DNA of 64,000 nt from Fratercula arctica (taxonomy: Eukaryota > Chordata > Aves > Charadriiformes > Alcidae): the NCBI GenBank assembly GCA_947846985.1, contig CANTUZ010000001.1, positions 113,725,757 to 113,789,756 of the forward strand, in the 5' to 3' direction. Every line of letters begins with the position of its first letter. Positions within the stretch are counted from its first letter, which is position 1. The translations under genes and the position numbers were made by a program. Below are positions 14,776-27,621 of the stretch, piece by piece. The notes under the pieces are model-generated. The model had not been told where the DNA came from. It searched no databases and was given only the letters and a program-made list of their open reading frames with translations.

Positions 14776-17700
14776 ATTTGTTTGCTGTTTTTCAACAGCT
14801 GTGGTCAATTACTCTCTACTTTTGTCCCTGAGGCAGTCACCCTTGCCCATCTCCTCTGAGCCTTCTTCCATTGCAGGACTTAATTGACTGTTCACTGTGC
14901 TGTCTAGATCCCTTAACCTTGCTATCTCTCAGCCTCGCCTTCCTCTGCCCCATCTCCGCCTTCCCTTCATTCACCTCCTCCTTTCTCACCCACCTTTCCA
15001 CCTGGAATTGCAATCTCGACACCTGGCAGAGGGGGAGAGAGCACAGCCCTGCATGACCGGTACATACCTCAGCCAGGTGCTGCTTAGCTGTTAGCAGATA
15101 CATCAGAAACACTTTGAAGCCCTCTCAAACATCCCAGGAAAATACAGCCATACCTTATACGCAGCCAGCCCAGGATATACACAGGACAGGCACTGGACAA
15201 GAACTACACACTACTGGATGTGTCTCAACACCTTTCAGTCTCCAGCACAGACACATTCCACCTGCATCACAACCAGCCTTTCACACATCATGTTCCATTT
15301 CCAAAGTCATTTAAATGGGGCCTTTTTGGGAGGTGACTGAAGTGAAGTGAGAAGGAGCCAAGCATTACACCACAAGTTTCTGTCTACCAGCTTCACACAC
15401 TTAGGGCTGGTTCAGTCTTTGCCTCCAGGCACTGTAAGACCTCTTTAAAAATGATGCCAGCAGATAGGCCTGTCTACACATGTCCTGATTTTAGGATATC
15501 TGCAAATATAGTCACATAGCAACATATTCTACAAATTAAAACCTTTACTAAATAATTGCAATAGCAGCATAATGAGCTGTGTTTTCACAGCAAAGATTAA
15601 ACAACATTCAAGCTAACTGCCTCTTTTTCTAATATGAAAAAAAAGGTCTAAGCTACAAACCCCTCCCCTTCCCCTTCCTTGCAACATGCCATGACTGAAA
15701 CGAGATAACTGCCAAGTGTCAAAAAATTTTAAAGAGCTTCAGAAAACCTTCTCTTAACACAACTCTCAACTCCACCAAATAATCTTATTTACATATTGCT
15801 AAACAACATTTTGTGTATACACCTGACAAATTAACTCAATAGTGCATGATTTTAGTGGTTTAGCATAATTCAGTTTGCATCACAATATAGCTTGCTATTT
15901 GCAATTGTTTTTATTATAGATAAGATGCAAACACTTATCAGTAAAAAAAGCTAATAACTGTAACGTGGTACATACTTAAATTTCCTGGGCACAATCCTCT
16001 GTCATTTTAAAATCAAAACAAGGGATCAGAGGACTCCAAGATACCTCATGAACCATACTTCAGAGAATCCATACCTAGCAAGCTGCATATAGCAAACTCT
16101 GCCAGAACTCGTTTCTCCAGATTTAGGCCAATGACATCAATTTTTACCATGCATAAACATTTTTCTGGTATTTCTACACAGCAGACACATGGTGGACAAT
16201 CTACATCTCAATTTATCTGTGAGATGCTAGGAAATATTTAATGCCTCAGTTTAAGAATTAAATACCAGGTTAAACTCATAACAAAGTCCTTTAAAAAGGA
16301 CTACAGAAAAAGGACTACTTTAAAAAGCTACAGAATCGTTCTGAGGCTGAGAAGATGGTAGCTTCCTCGCAGAGAAGTTGAATTCATTGCTCCCTATATT
16401 TTAGGGGAAGGATGAAAACAGTGCCAATGTTGATACTTGAGCTTCACACTGGAAAATGTGGCCCCCTGAAAACGTGGTGGATTCCTTCAAGTGCTGGGTC
16501 CGGCTCCCAGTCATCAAAGTGACAAAGCTGCACAGTGGCAGCCACTGAGTGCTCAGCACTTTTCCTTTCTAAGGGCTACTTACCTTACTTGTTACTTAAG
16601 AAGCAAAGATCATATCCCACAAAACTAACCTTCATTATCCCCTTTCGAAAACGTTTGCCAGCAGAGTCAGCATCTTTCACCTCTACACTATATTTATCCC
16701 ATGCAACTCCTTACAGCCTCTGTTCTTAGAATTGCACAAGCTCCTTAAAACTGTCTCACTTCATGTACGGCATTTTTGTACTTTCGTACTTGAAGTTGAT
16801 GTATTTTCCTCATCACTGTCACACAGCTGTTTCCCCATCTCTGTATTAAAGAATTAACTCCTCGTTAAAAGGTTACCTGGACACCATCTGAGGATATTAA
16901 AAATGCAGAACTTCTAGCCCATTTCAGTGTGGCTAAAAGTAGACAAATATCTTGTAAATCTAAATTTCTTGAGCCTGAACTAAAATGCTCAGTTTCAGCT
17001 GGATTTCATGAATATCACAATGATATCCTTAAAAAACCCCAAAACTTCTCCACAAGAATTTCTTTACAAAAGCAGGTTTTTTTGAGCCCAAATAATCAGA
17101 ATGTGTTAAGAAATTCCACTAATACATTACGGATAAATTGTTAGGACCATCACAACTTTAAAAGTCTGTTTGCAAAACATGCAGCAATAATAAATATTCA
17201 GAAAACTTCTTAATCCCACCAAATCAAAAAAGAGCTGGCGGCAAAATCAGTGAGTACTACAGGGTGTTACAAGTAGCTAGCAAGTTTACAGGATCAAAAT
17301 CTGAAATAAAGATTTAAAATGGTCTTAGCACAATAGCGCTTTTTCAAGTGTATCATATCTCAAATTCCAAGCTCATTCCTTCAGCCTAAAGTATGCCACA
17401 TTTTTTTTCTATTTTAGTGCATATATTATCACATCATACTATAGTCTAGTGATGTTCACTTTTGAAAATGCTACTCATTCAAAGACAGCTTTGCAAGAGT
17501 TATTGTGTTTATGTTGCTCAATGTATAATCAATATAAACATTGCCATTTCCTATGGCAGATGGAAAGTTCAGTTCTTAAGATTCTGATTAGCAAGAAGCT
17601 CTTGTTTTGGTCTTATGTGAGAAAGATGTGGATTAAAATCTAATTGAAGTCACAGGAAAGAACTTTTTCAGTGATGAATTAGACATTTAACAGCAGAAGC

Positions 17701-18578
17701 ATTCCATGATTTGGTGTAGATTATGCTGAATCAGTAACTTAGAAAGATTTGGGCTATAATAAAGAAATGAAGTTTTCAGACCTTTTCCCATTCCTGCAGT
17801 GTCTTTACAGGAAGCAATTTTAGTGCTTAGAAGTCCCCCCTGACGACAATTTTTTCTAAATTCCTAATGAGACAAAAATGCTGTATTCATCTTTGAAAAA
17901 TGATGAGCTACTTTACAGCCATCCACTCTGATATATGAATAACATGTCTTGGATACATCTCCAAAATAAAGCTTGCGTCATTTGGTTAAGTCATCTAAAA
18001 CCAATAGTACTTACTGGTAGACAGCAGGGGTAGTCGTCAGTTCCATAGAAATTGTAATTTTCCACAAAATGGTAATTCTTACATAGTATCCCTTTAAACT
18101 GAATGTGTGTGTGCAAATAAATATATAACCAAAGCACACCAGTGGAAATTGAATCTAGCTAATGATACAAAATATAACAGATAAAGTAAGAAAATAAAAC
18201 AATAGCGAATCGGTGTGCAGTATCTGCAGTGTACATGAGGTACTAGGAAGTTGTATGCAAAGTAAGGTCAAATGAAACCACACCTAAAGCATTTTGATTC
18301 AAATTCAGCAAACCAGAGTTTACTGGCTTTTCTGTAAGAAGAAAGCAATTTCTATTTCTACCTGGTAAAGGTCAAAATTTTAATTTCAATTTGAGAATGA
18401 AAGGATTTGAAATACTGCAACTTCCAACCAAAACAAAAACCAAGGCTTTGAATTCACTGTGCTCTAAATAACTAGAAACATTGCACATAAGACTTTAATA
18501 AATAAGCCGCTGCAGAACTGATTCAGTGCTTATAAAACACTGTGGATGCTGCTTGTTGGTTTGGTTTTGTTGTGGTTT

Positions 18579-18600
18579 CCCCCCCCCCCCCCCCCGCCCC
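18579..18600. repeat. (C)17 G (C)4 tract
   Basis: A run of 17 C is interrupted once by G and followed by four more C, immediately before GGATTAGG. The complementary strand is a G run able to stack. It is simple-sequence DNA with no neighbouring element recognised. Confidence 0.95.
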
Positions 18601-19875
18601 GGATTAGGATACATAACAGCTCCAAAATATCTACCTTGTGGAAACAAAAAAAATAAAACCCTGTAACAGGGTCAGAAGGCAGGATAAGAATCAACATGAA
18701 GCAGGCTTATGACTTTGATTATAGAAAACTAAATATGCCCATCAAACAGTTCTCTAAAGACTGTTGCTACAGCCTTCAGGCAAGATCTGTCACAACTATG
18801 GGCCAGGAGCAAATGGAAACAAAATGGGAGGAGATAACATATAGATTCAAAGACAGTCCAAGACTACCACAACCCATAATACTATTTGCTAATTTAACAA
18901 ATCTACTCATTTTCTCATGAACCTGTAAGAGCTATTATATTATACATTAATTAACTAGAGGTGTTATCAGTAGGCACATAATGAAAAACCCATGGGCTTT
19001 GAGCTGAAAATGTGAGCAACTGGGAAAAGTTTCAGTGAAGAAACAACCTTGGTTTTTGTACTTCAAACAGCAAATGAAGCTGTTTCATATCTCATTTCAA
19101 AAATCATGCTTTGAAAGCCAAAACCCAGAAAACAACAACCAATTCTTTGAACTAGCTCTATTATAAACCATAACATCAACAACAAATGTGAACATAATAC
19201 ACTCTCTAATACAACATATTGCTTTATATTTTGGATCCAAACATCACAGCAAGAAGGGGACAGTACCATTCTGTGGCACTGAAAGTATTACAGGCATCTT
19301 TTCTAATTTTGCTTTTCGTTTGGGAAATTTTCTGTAAAAGTACAGACTAATACTATTTCCCAAATACTGATGTCACTGAAATTGCAAATGGACCATTGGA
19401 AAGGTAGTTACATACACAGATGATTTCTCAGGCCTTTGTATTCTTCATGGGTAACTCTTCATCACAATTATTTTCTTGGCACAAATAGTGATGTAATGAT
19501 AGACATGGGAAAATCTCTTTTCAGTTCAACAAATCTCCATACAAACCGATTTTTCCCCATCTCAGATTTTAATATTAAGTGCCAGAGTAATATGATAACT
19601 ACCTACTCCTTACTAACATACGTCCTTCCTAAAGATGAGAATTTTCCATTGTTAAAGCTATTCACTTGAGGGAGAAGGAGGAAAGGGGGAAATCTGAGAA
19701 AACCTAGCTATAGAAAAGTCTTAGAATACTGCCATCAAAGGATTAAAATGTGTGCATGTGTCAGGGGAACAAGAGAAAAGTTGTACTCTGTTCACTTACT
19801 TTAAACTTTGACGGTGATTAAAACTGATTATTTTTTAATTATTATTGTTCAGTCAATTCTATTTTAAAGAACCAC

Positions 19876-21528
19876 ATAATAAGAGAATGCTTTGATTTGG
19901 AAGGAACCTTAAAGATCATCTTAGTTCCAACCCCCCCACCATGGGCAGGCACACCTTCCACTAGACCAGATTGCTCAAAGTCCCATGCAGCCTGGCCTTG
20001 AACATTCCCAGGAAAGGGGTATCCACCACCCCTCTGGGCAACCTGTTCCAGTGTCTCACCACTCTCAGAGTAAAGAATTTCTTCCTAATATCTAATCTAA
20101 ATCTCCCCTCTTTCAGTTTAAAACTGTTACCCCTTGTCCTATTGCTACAATCCCTGATAAAGAGTCCCTCCCCATCTCTCCTGTAGGCCCCCTTTAGGTA
20201 CTGGAAGGCTGCTATAAGATCTCCCCGGAGCCTTCTCTTCTGCAGGCTGAACAAGCCCAACTCTCTCAGCCTGTCTCCATGGCCCTCCTCTGGACTTGCT
20301 CCAACAGGTCCATGTCCTTCTTATGTTGGGTGCCCCAGAGCTGGATGCAGCACTCCAGGTGGGGTCTCATGAGAGCTGAGCAGAGGGGCAGAATCACCTC
20401 CCTTGGCCTGCTGGCCATGCTGCTTTTAATGCAGCCCAGGATATGGTTGGCTTTCTGGGCTGCAAGTGCATGTTGCTGGGTCATGTTGAGCTTCCCATCG
20501 ATCAGCACCCTCAAGTCCTTCTCCTCAGGGCTGCTCTCAATCCATTCTCCTCCAAGTCATACAATGTGTCATAAACCATGAAGAGAGAAAACTGCAAACC
20601 TCGGATCAAAAATACTCTTCCCCTTCTCTGTCACATGGACCCCAGTAGACCAGGTTTCTTAGAGTCCCATGGTCTAAGTAGCCAAGCCCCTGGCTGTGGC
20701 ACCAGTCCTGTAACCATTTGTTGATGCACCAGGTTCCACTGGCCTTACCAGTCCCCTTCCCTTTGACCAGGAGGACTGATGAAAAAACTACCTGCGCTCC
20801 AGAGTTGCTTACCACCACTCCCAGGGCTCTATAATCCTTCTTGGTACCCCTTCAGACTGCTCCTGGTGGTATCACTGGTGCCCACATGAAACAGCAGCAG
20901 CAGATAATAGTCGGGACTATAGCCTCTTGGTAACACCCCTGATACGAGCTACCGGTAAGCAGCACACCTCCCTAGAGAGTGCATCAGCTCAGCAAATGGG
21001 TCCCTCTGTACCTCCCTGAAGAGAGTTGCCTATTACTACCACCTGTTGCCTTTCCCTAGCTGCACTGGTTGTTACACAGGGAGCAGATCAGGCTGCTGTA
21101 CTAAGCTCAAGCGCCTCTCCTGATGTGACTGGTCTTTCCTCTTCAGTCAACAGAGCAGTCAAGTGGTTCTGCAAGGGCACCTCAGGCTTTGGAAGTCTCT
21201 TGGAGGAAGTCTCTTCCTCCTGCTGGTCCATGTCATTGCAAGCTTCCATTCTTCTGCATTATTACCCCCTCCCCGCCCCTTCTGTGTGTGCCAGTAGGGG
21301 AGGTTTTTGGTTGTTTGGCCATGGGCTGTGGGTCCACTGAAGACTGCACTCGGAACCAGCTATCTAACTCTTTCTCAGCCTCCCTGATGCTACACAGCCT
21401 CCTCACTGCCTCTTGCAGCTCAATCACCTGCTGCAGGAGGTCCTCCACTTGAGCACACCTTTTGCAGGCAGGTCTCTCAGCTATCCCTGCCCCAGGAGAA
21501 AGGTCTAGGCACCTCCTGCAGTCTTAAG
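19876..21528 (-). mobile_element. CR1 non-LTR retrotransposon, internally deleted (ORF1 joined to RT C-terminus and 3' UTR)
   Basis: The sense strand is minus. The 3' module (about 20550 down to 19876) carries the classic CR1 landmarks: the 'QKANHILGCIK' and 'LMRPHLE' region of the RT ORF C-terminus, then '[22 protein letters not shown]', then the AACAGGTTGCCCAGAG and GGAACTAAGATGATC 3' UTR signature near 19900-20050. The 5' module (21528 to about 20585) matches CR1-type ORF1, with an acidic/leucine coiled coil around 21330-21448 and an SGNH-esterase-like block around 20640-20900. The endonuclease and most of the RT that should lie between them are absent; the two modules meet near 20551-20590. 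Stops and frameshifts show that it is dead. The terminal microsatellite is degenerate, and CR1 does not normally make clear target duplications. Confidence 0.95.
20600..21500 (-). pseudogene. CR1 ORF1 remnant: coiled coil plus SGNH-esterase-like domain
   Basis: The 5' part (21448-21233) translates as an acidic, leucine-rich coiled coil (LLQQVIELQEAVRRLCSIRE, then a tryptophan motif), typical of the region after the ORF1 zinc-knuckle. Further 3', the frames around 20900-20610 keep an SGNH-type signature: FHVGTSDTTR, DYRALG, SGAQVVFSSVL, INKWLQDWCHSQGLGYLDHG and a frameshifted terminal EKGKSIF-like end. CR1 ORF1 proteins of this kind are RNA-binding/chaperone proteins with an esterase domain. 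Multiple frameshifts and stops make this copy non-functional. Assignment rests on remembered family motifs, not a search. Confidence 0.8.
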
Positions 21529-21606
21529 TTTATACTGGTAGAATAATTCCACTTGAATAAATCACTCCCCCCCTGCCACCCAAAAAAAAAAAAAAAAAAA
21601 AAATAG
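21529..21606. repeat. C-rich then (A)21 tract
   Basis: Just beyond the 5' end of the CR1 is a short C-rich stretch (around 21567-21580) and an A run at about 21583-21603. The A run may mark another small insertion or be slippage-generated. Nothing else is recognisable. Confidence 0.8.
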
Positions 21607-23821
21607 AAGCATGATAGCTGCCAGAAGTTAGTTCTCAACTTATTTTTCTCGGGTTACAATATTTTTAGTAGGTCACAGCTGGAGACAAAAGGTAGGAACA
21701 AGTCATATAGTCAGGTATCTTGGCTTCTGAAAGATTGAAAATAATCCCTGGGTCATTTTTTCCTAAATAAAGACACTAGCTAGTAAAACAATCCAAATAT
21801 TTTAGAAAGTCCTGTGATCTTTGAGTCAGTGTCATGTGATATTAGACTCTAGGCTTTACAACAAACTGATATGAATTAGTAGTTTAAGGGACTATGTGTA
21901 ATTAATCAGTAAATTATTCATACAGCCATGAACAGCTGCTCTGTAGGATTCAAGACATGATCCATGATATTTATAGAACTATTATGCCTAGTCCTGCTTA
22001 AAAACTGGTAAACATTGCAAGCAAGATGACTATTAGAAAGCCACAAAAAAGATTGCATGTAGGAACCCTAGCCTAAGCCTCTCTCAAAATATGAGTGCCT
22101 TGTTCACCTACGTTGTTGTAAATATTACGAAGAGCTGGCTTTTTTTAGTTTCGGATAACAGCTACAACAATACTGCTAAATTAGAATGTTTTTTAGCTTC
22201 TAGTTCAGAACAGAGACAGATGATACAGCAGAAGTAATTCACCTCATAAGAAGCATTAAAATTAGGACACAGTAAAGCTTTTGATGAATGAAATTTGTAA
22301 TACCCTTAGCAGCTGTGTTTTGCCTTCATTCTATTAAGATGACTGTTTCTCAGAGACTAACCTAATAAAACATAATAAATGATATCTGTTTATCCTTCAA
22401 TTTGAAGACTGTAAAGCTTCTAAGCTATCACTGTCTTATTCAGATTTTCTTCATTTTGAGTAAGTGATAATAGATAAAACAGTTTTGTGCGTTTAGAAAA
22501 ATCTTTTAAATGTCTTAGTAATATTGAACAAGCTGATTTCCGCATTTTACGTTGTATGTTAGTTATATAATGCTTTTATATTACAAAAACATAATTTTGA
22601 ATTACGTTCAGTTTTTAATGTGGTAAATGCAGACAGCTATGATTCTGAAATACTAGATAATCAGTTGCCTGTTTTTCATAGGGCAGAAGTAATCCATTTT
22701 TTTTTAATTAAAAGTGTTCCGAAGATACTTCTAGGAAAAGATACTATTTCCTTTTTTCTTTTTTTTTTTTCTCTTTCATTTTTAATTTTTTTAAATCAAA
22801 TTAACATGTGAATTGTGAGAAATGAATTACAACAAGTGTTCAGTTTTAGAGCATGCTCTGACAATGTAATAGTGCAGGGAGGGAAAAAAGTGAGCAATTT
22901 ATATGACACTGAAATAGTATAAAATGATGGCAAATAAGTTGCTAGAATTCTGAATTTTTCATATAAATCTTAGTATATTTACGATAACCTGTTTACAAAA
23001 AATGCTTGAGGTATATACTGTATAAAGACGATGTTTATTCTTGAAGAACTGTCCTAAATGTCACTATGAAAATGTTCATGGTAAGTAAACTAGAATAATT
23101 TCAATATATCAGAGCTAACTGTTGTACCATTTTAAGGTTCACAGACCAGCTGTCATAAGTCAAGTAGAAACAGAACCAGAAGGTAATCCTTTACATAACA
23201 GTGCTCCTATTTATTTGCCCTAAGCAATAACTTATTCTTCATTCTGCTACATCTTACACCAATCCCATCTTGTTTTCTACTACTATGGGGATAGTAACAT
23301 TGGCGTTGATGAATGAAGAGCAAAAAAACCCACATAACAATCCTGCCCACTCTTGTTTCCAGATTTCTTTCTAGTACAGTAGATTCCTGTGTGTTTTCAC
23401 TTTCTTGAATACTGCCATTTATTTTCATTTGATAAACCAATTCAAAACTCATTCACATGCAAAGCTAAATCAGACACTGTTTAATCAATTCTGATTTATG
23501 CCCAGATTTTGCTATCTTCAACCCCATTGAGCAATATATATCTAAAATTATTTGCTCTGATATCAATATAAGTCAAGGGGCAGAATATCGTCTTTAGAGA
23601 TTACTAATACATTTAATTTCTGTCAAGGATATCAAGTGTGTTGACCTTTTTTTAGCCTTGTTTTGAACATTTGGAGCAAGATTTATGCTAAATGCCCACG
23701 AACACAGACTCAGGCTGGAGTAAATTTGGTACAAAATAATTTTCAGGACTGTTTTCTAGCCAAAGAACATAGCCTGTAAAGTAGCAGAGAGTCATTTCAG
23801 TAAAAGAACATGCATACTTAC

Positions 23822-23863
23822 CAGCTGCAAGTATTTAATCTCAAAATAGCACAAGAGAATTTG
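23822..23863 (-). CDS. Candidate 42-bp exon (unidentified), low confidence
   Basis: The minus-strand block sits between an AAG acceptor with a moderate pyrimidine tract (CTGTTTGTGTTGTC) and an excellent donor CTG|GTAAGTATG. Frame 0 is open for 14 codons (QILLCYFEIKYLQL), phase 0/0. There is no homology, and such a short block could be a pseudo-exon. Confidence 0.12.
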
Positions 23864-25067
23864 CTTATTTGACAACACAAACAGCCGGCAAGTAACGCAA
23901 ACAGTACACCCAAACGATATCTCTCAAATCCAAATGGAATACATACTGAGAACTCCCAAAATGAAATCTGTATCCACAACCACATTTACAGAGATAGAGG
24001 AAAAACTGCTGATATTTCCCGAACAGCTCTCAGGAGCTAACACCCCTTGCACTTTTACATTTTAATATCCTGTTTTCTTTAGTAGAAGGAATCTACAAGC
24101 AGGCTAAGAAAAAATGAGATGAGCCAGTACGCACTGTAAACACGCAACCTATCCTTGCCTGCTATTGTGTCTTTTGTCACTGGACGTGAAAGGGGAGACT
24201 CCCCCAGTTAATAGAATTTCAAGCAGTATTAGTGTTATCTATCTGTACTGTAATCCAGCTGAAAACATACAAAACAGAGCAACACACATTTGTTACGCTG
24301 ATCAAAAATAAAACTTCAGGTCACTAACTTTCTTATTCCATTCATACTCCCTTTTTCCTCCCTTGTGATTAAGCAGCAGAAAGTGGGGGGTTGGGGCCTA
24401 AAGTCTCACTTCTCCCAGTGGACAGAAACCAGCCACTGACAAAGTTACAAAAACCGAAGCAACTTGCAATATAGCTACCAATTCAGTCTTCTCCAAAGCT
24501 ACAGAATATATTCAGTTAGCCTGGATTCCTCCTGCAGTGCGTGACTCTCTAGAGGCACATCACCTCTAATAAACATGGCAGATTAGTGTCTCTGCTGGAA
24601 TCAAGATAGCTAAAGCAACCCAAAATTGAAACTGATCCTTTGGATAGGATACAGAAGGGGAGACTGAGGCTTGATTTTACTTTTAATTCCATCTTTCTCC
24701 TTGTTTACCTCTACTTATGCAGTCCACCTTTAAAGACTTGAGATTATCTAAACTAAATCTCCTAACAGAATATCAGCAAAGCCTGAAAGCTAATCCAAAC
24801 TATATTAATACTAAAAAAACCCAACAAACATTTCAAAGGTATGAACTGCTAATTTAGGAGGGAGTCTTTTCATTTCATGACTTGGAATAACATTATGACT
24901 CCCAAAAGCTTGGCAACTAAATGTTTATCTTTATCCATCTATGATGTCTTTTTGTTTGCTCAAATTTAAGAAGCAGAACTGAAAAAAGTACTGAAGCAGT
25001 TCCACTAGTTTTCTCATAATTTTTTTTCCCCATCAGGTCTAGTTAGCAACCACTCAGAAGCACTCAC

Positions 25068-25162
25068 CCTCTGTCTCTGCATTTAGGCAGGAGAAGGTCA
25101 GCACTTGGCTTTCGGCAGGAGACTCTTGGTGGGAACCTAGCATCTCACTCGGCACATCTGTG
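25068..25162 (-). CDS. Candidate exon with near-ideal splice signals (unidentified)
   Basis: The minus strand shows an excellent acceptor (TTTTTATTTTGGTTTGCAG, exon then to 25178) and a second AG 16 bp further in (exon to 25162), with an excellent donor GAGG|GTGAGTGC. With the inner acceptor, one frame is open throughout, containing SEMLGSHQESPAESQVLTFS and ending LNAETEG (phase 2 in, phase 1 out), with internal ATG codon M-L-G-S. With the outer acceptor every frame has a stop, so the exon could instead be non-coding or a first coding exon starting at that ATG. I do not recognise the peptide. Confidence 0.25.
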
Positions 25163-26819
25163 CTGAAGGTTTATTGGCCTGCAAACCAAAATAAAAAGCA
25201 GCTTGCTAATTGTGATGCAGATTTGGAAGGATTTACCTAGCCTGAAATTACCTGAATATTTATAATGCATTTATAAATGTAACTTTGGAGCCCTGCCATC
25301 CAACTAAGAACTACCTTGCATAGTAGAAAGCAGGAAGACAAAGTTTCTGCGAGAATGAGATAGCACCATTTGACACAATGGAGAAAAAGTGAAATGCTAA
25401 TTGCTTCAATAGCCTCCAAATGATTCTTTTCCTTCTCATTAGAGATGCATCTCACACATGGGCTGGCCTGAATGTTCCCTGATTATGAAACAAAAGACAA
25501 AACTTAACAGATACTAAGATTGTGGAAGCCATAATACTGTTGTCTTGGGATAACTACTCAAATTTATCCACCATCTGTGCTAAGTCTTCCAGCCTGTCTC
25601 CCTTCCTATATAAAGCTTTGTGCAGCTTCTGTAGGGCTTGGCCATGTTGAGTATCAACATAGGTGTTCTCTCTGGACCCTAGAAAGTGAAAACATCTAAA
25701 AAGTATTTATACTGGCATAATTTTCCCCCTCAAGACTTCTTTTCTTGTGAGTCCAAGTTTATGAAATTATATATATATATTCATTCTTCTTTGCTTCAAA
25801 GGCAGTACTGAGGGTAAAAGGAGGGACAGAGTTGTTTGAAGACAAAGAGTAATACTTTCATTACAGCCAGGTTTGACAGTTCAAAGTGTTCTTCGAAGAC
25901 TCTGCAGAGCCCGACCCCTAGCTTTCTCATGCACTGACTACTTTAACAAGTTTTTACTCACGTGCTTCTATTTCATCATGATATTTTAAGCAGATCTGCT
26001 CTGATACATTCAAGGTAGAAGTTTTTCATTCAAAACCACCAGCATGTGAAGCTATAAGTTTTCATGGACATTTTAGTGAAATTTTCAGGAACTCCTAGCA
26101 TAAAAATTAAAAAGTTGGACCTAACTTCAGCATAGATGTTGGCATAGTGGTGCAAAGTTCTCCCCTGGCTGTAGAAGACTCAATAGCTCATTCCTTATCC
26201 TTTGCCCTGTTTAGACACAACACCAAGACCATGAAAGTCATCTGCAAAAGGTTCACCTATTTAAACAAAAAAAGCTTAAACGTGAAAAAAAGGGAAATTT
26301 CAGAAGCATTCACTAGATATAAAACAAGCTTCCTTTTGTGGTCTCATCATAATCACGGAAACAATTTCTTCGTAGTAAGAAGTTAGCTGCCAGTTTCACA
26401 GAGATACAGAAATACATCCTGACCCTCATTTATTGACATGCATGAAAAGAAAAGGTTATGCCAGCTGTATGTTTTAGTACGTGAGAGAATTTTGTCCTTG
26501 ATACTTTTCATTCCTTTGTCATCTTTAACTCCTAAACTCCCACTGCATGTTAATGGACATGATACCACCACAATGGAGTTCTGGCAATCCAAATGTTAGT
26601 GCTGCAGTGAGCAGGATCGATTATTTTAGTACTGCTTGAATCTGTGGGAATAATGGCTCCAGGCAAGCCAGCAGCTGGTACAAGCGTTAACTATAAAGCA
26701 CCCAAAACATCAGGTCCCACAGAGTGGCTAAAACCTTTGTCTGAATTTACAAGTGTACTATGGCTCCAGGCTTCTGTCTGGACATGAAAGTCAGCAGGCC
26801 TAAAACTTTGTGCTTTTAC

Positions 26820-26844
26820 AAAAAAAAAAAAAAAAAAAAAAAAA
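26820..26844. repeat. (A)25 homopolymer
   Basis: An uninterrupted 25-nt A run after TGTGCTTTTAC. A poly(A) tail of a plus-strand retrocopy is conceivable, since the upstream 180 bp is slightly GC-richer, but no family is recognised. It is the source of misleading poly-Lys/poly-Phe open frames. Confidence 0.95.
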
Positions 26845-27257
26845 GAGTCCTGCAGCAGTGCCATAGAGAAAGGGGCAAGAGGCACAGAGTGCACCTGAGG
26901 TCCCAGTGCTGCTGCAGTTTGGCAACTGTGTATTGGCAAAGACACAATTGTGTAGCACATCTGCAAGGGAACAGCAAAGGAAAGGTTTCTTCCCCGTTGT
27001 ATGAGCTCCTGAGCCTAACAAGGACCACAAGCAGCACAGCAACAGGCTGCCTCATGCCCAAAGACACTCGCCATTTGTGCCTGTGAATTTGAGCTATGAA
27101 TGAAACCAGTATTACTGGGGATACATTTAAAGAACAAAAAAAAATACCTGAAGTGAGACAACAGATACTTTCTCAGCTCAGCTCAAAAGAGCGATAAAGA
27201 CACAGGGAAGATGAAACAATAATTTCCCGAAAGGCTTGGCCTTTTTCTCTACAGGTC

Positions 27258-27286
27258 TTCAGTTAATTCAGTTAATTCAGTTAATT
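27258..27286. repeat. Three tandem copies of TTCAGTTAA
   Basis: Three head-to-tail copies of a 9-bp unit plus a partial fourth (TT). This is a small minisatellite-like expansion; the copies are identical. Confidence 0.9.
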
Positions 27287-27621
27287 GTACTACTCCCTGA
27301 GGAGTTACCAAGCAGAAAGATGACAAAGTGTTTCCCAAATAAGCCAGCGTTTCTTGACCAACATCTTCTATTAATTGATGTATTTTGTTATTCAACAATG
27401 TATCAATAGCAATTAACGATCTATGTGTAAATAAAGATAAGTGAAACTTAACTCATCCATCCTGACAGAAGAGTGGCAGCAGCTTCAGATTTGCCTTTCC
27501 AAAGTCTTCTGGTTCCAGGAGCCAGCCACACACTATGGATATGGTTCTGTGAGTCTTGCGGCACATGCAACCTCTGTGGTATCTGAAGACTGACATCAAC
27601 ACCTTGGATTCTCTGACTCAC

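Larger units (their letters stand above)
3150..19875. other. Unique AT-rich DNA with scattered simple repeats
   Basis: Apart from the simple repeats and weak exon candidates listed separately, nothing recognisable was seen here. Open frames in this span (for example 4753-5055 minus, 5514-5837 plus, 7995-8285 minus and 14837-15112 minus) carry no family motif. Several small blocks have decent splice sites on one strand or the other, at the density expected of pseudo-exons. Confidence 0.55.
21607..27250. other. Unique AT-rich DNA, no gene recognised
   Basis: No repeat family or RNA gene was recognised. It contains a T-rich tract (22741-22800), a short (AT)n near 25769-25780 and the A25 run at 26820-26844. 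Open frames that cross the A25 run (26691-27086, both strands) are poly-Lys or poly-Phe artefacts. Two weak minus-strand exon candidates (23822-23863 and 25068-25162) are listed separately. Confidence 0.55.

Noticed and set aside
26691..27086. Overlapping frames of 80-108 codons on both strands with poly-Lys or poly-Phe.
   Set aside because: They exist only because the A25 run at 26820-26844 has no stop in any frame that crosses it.
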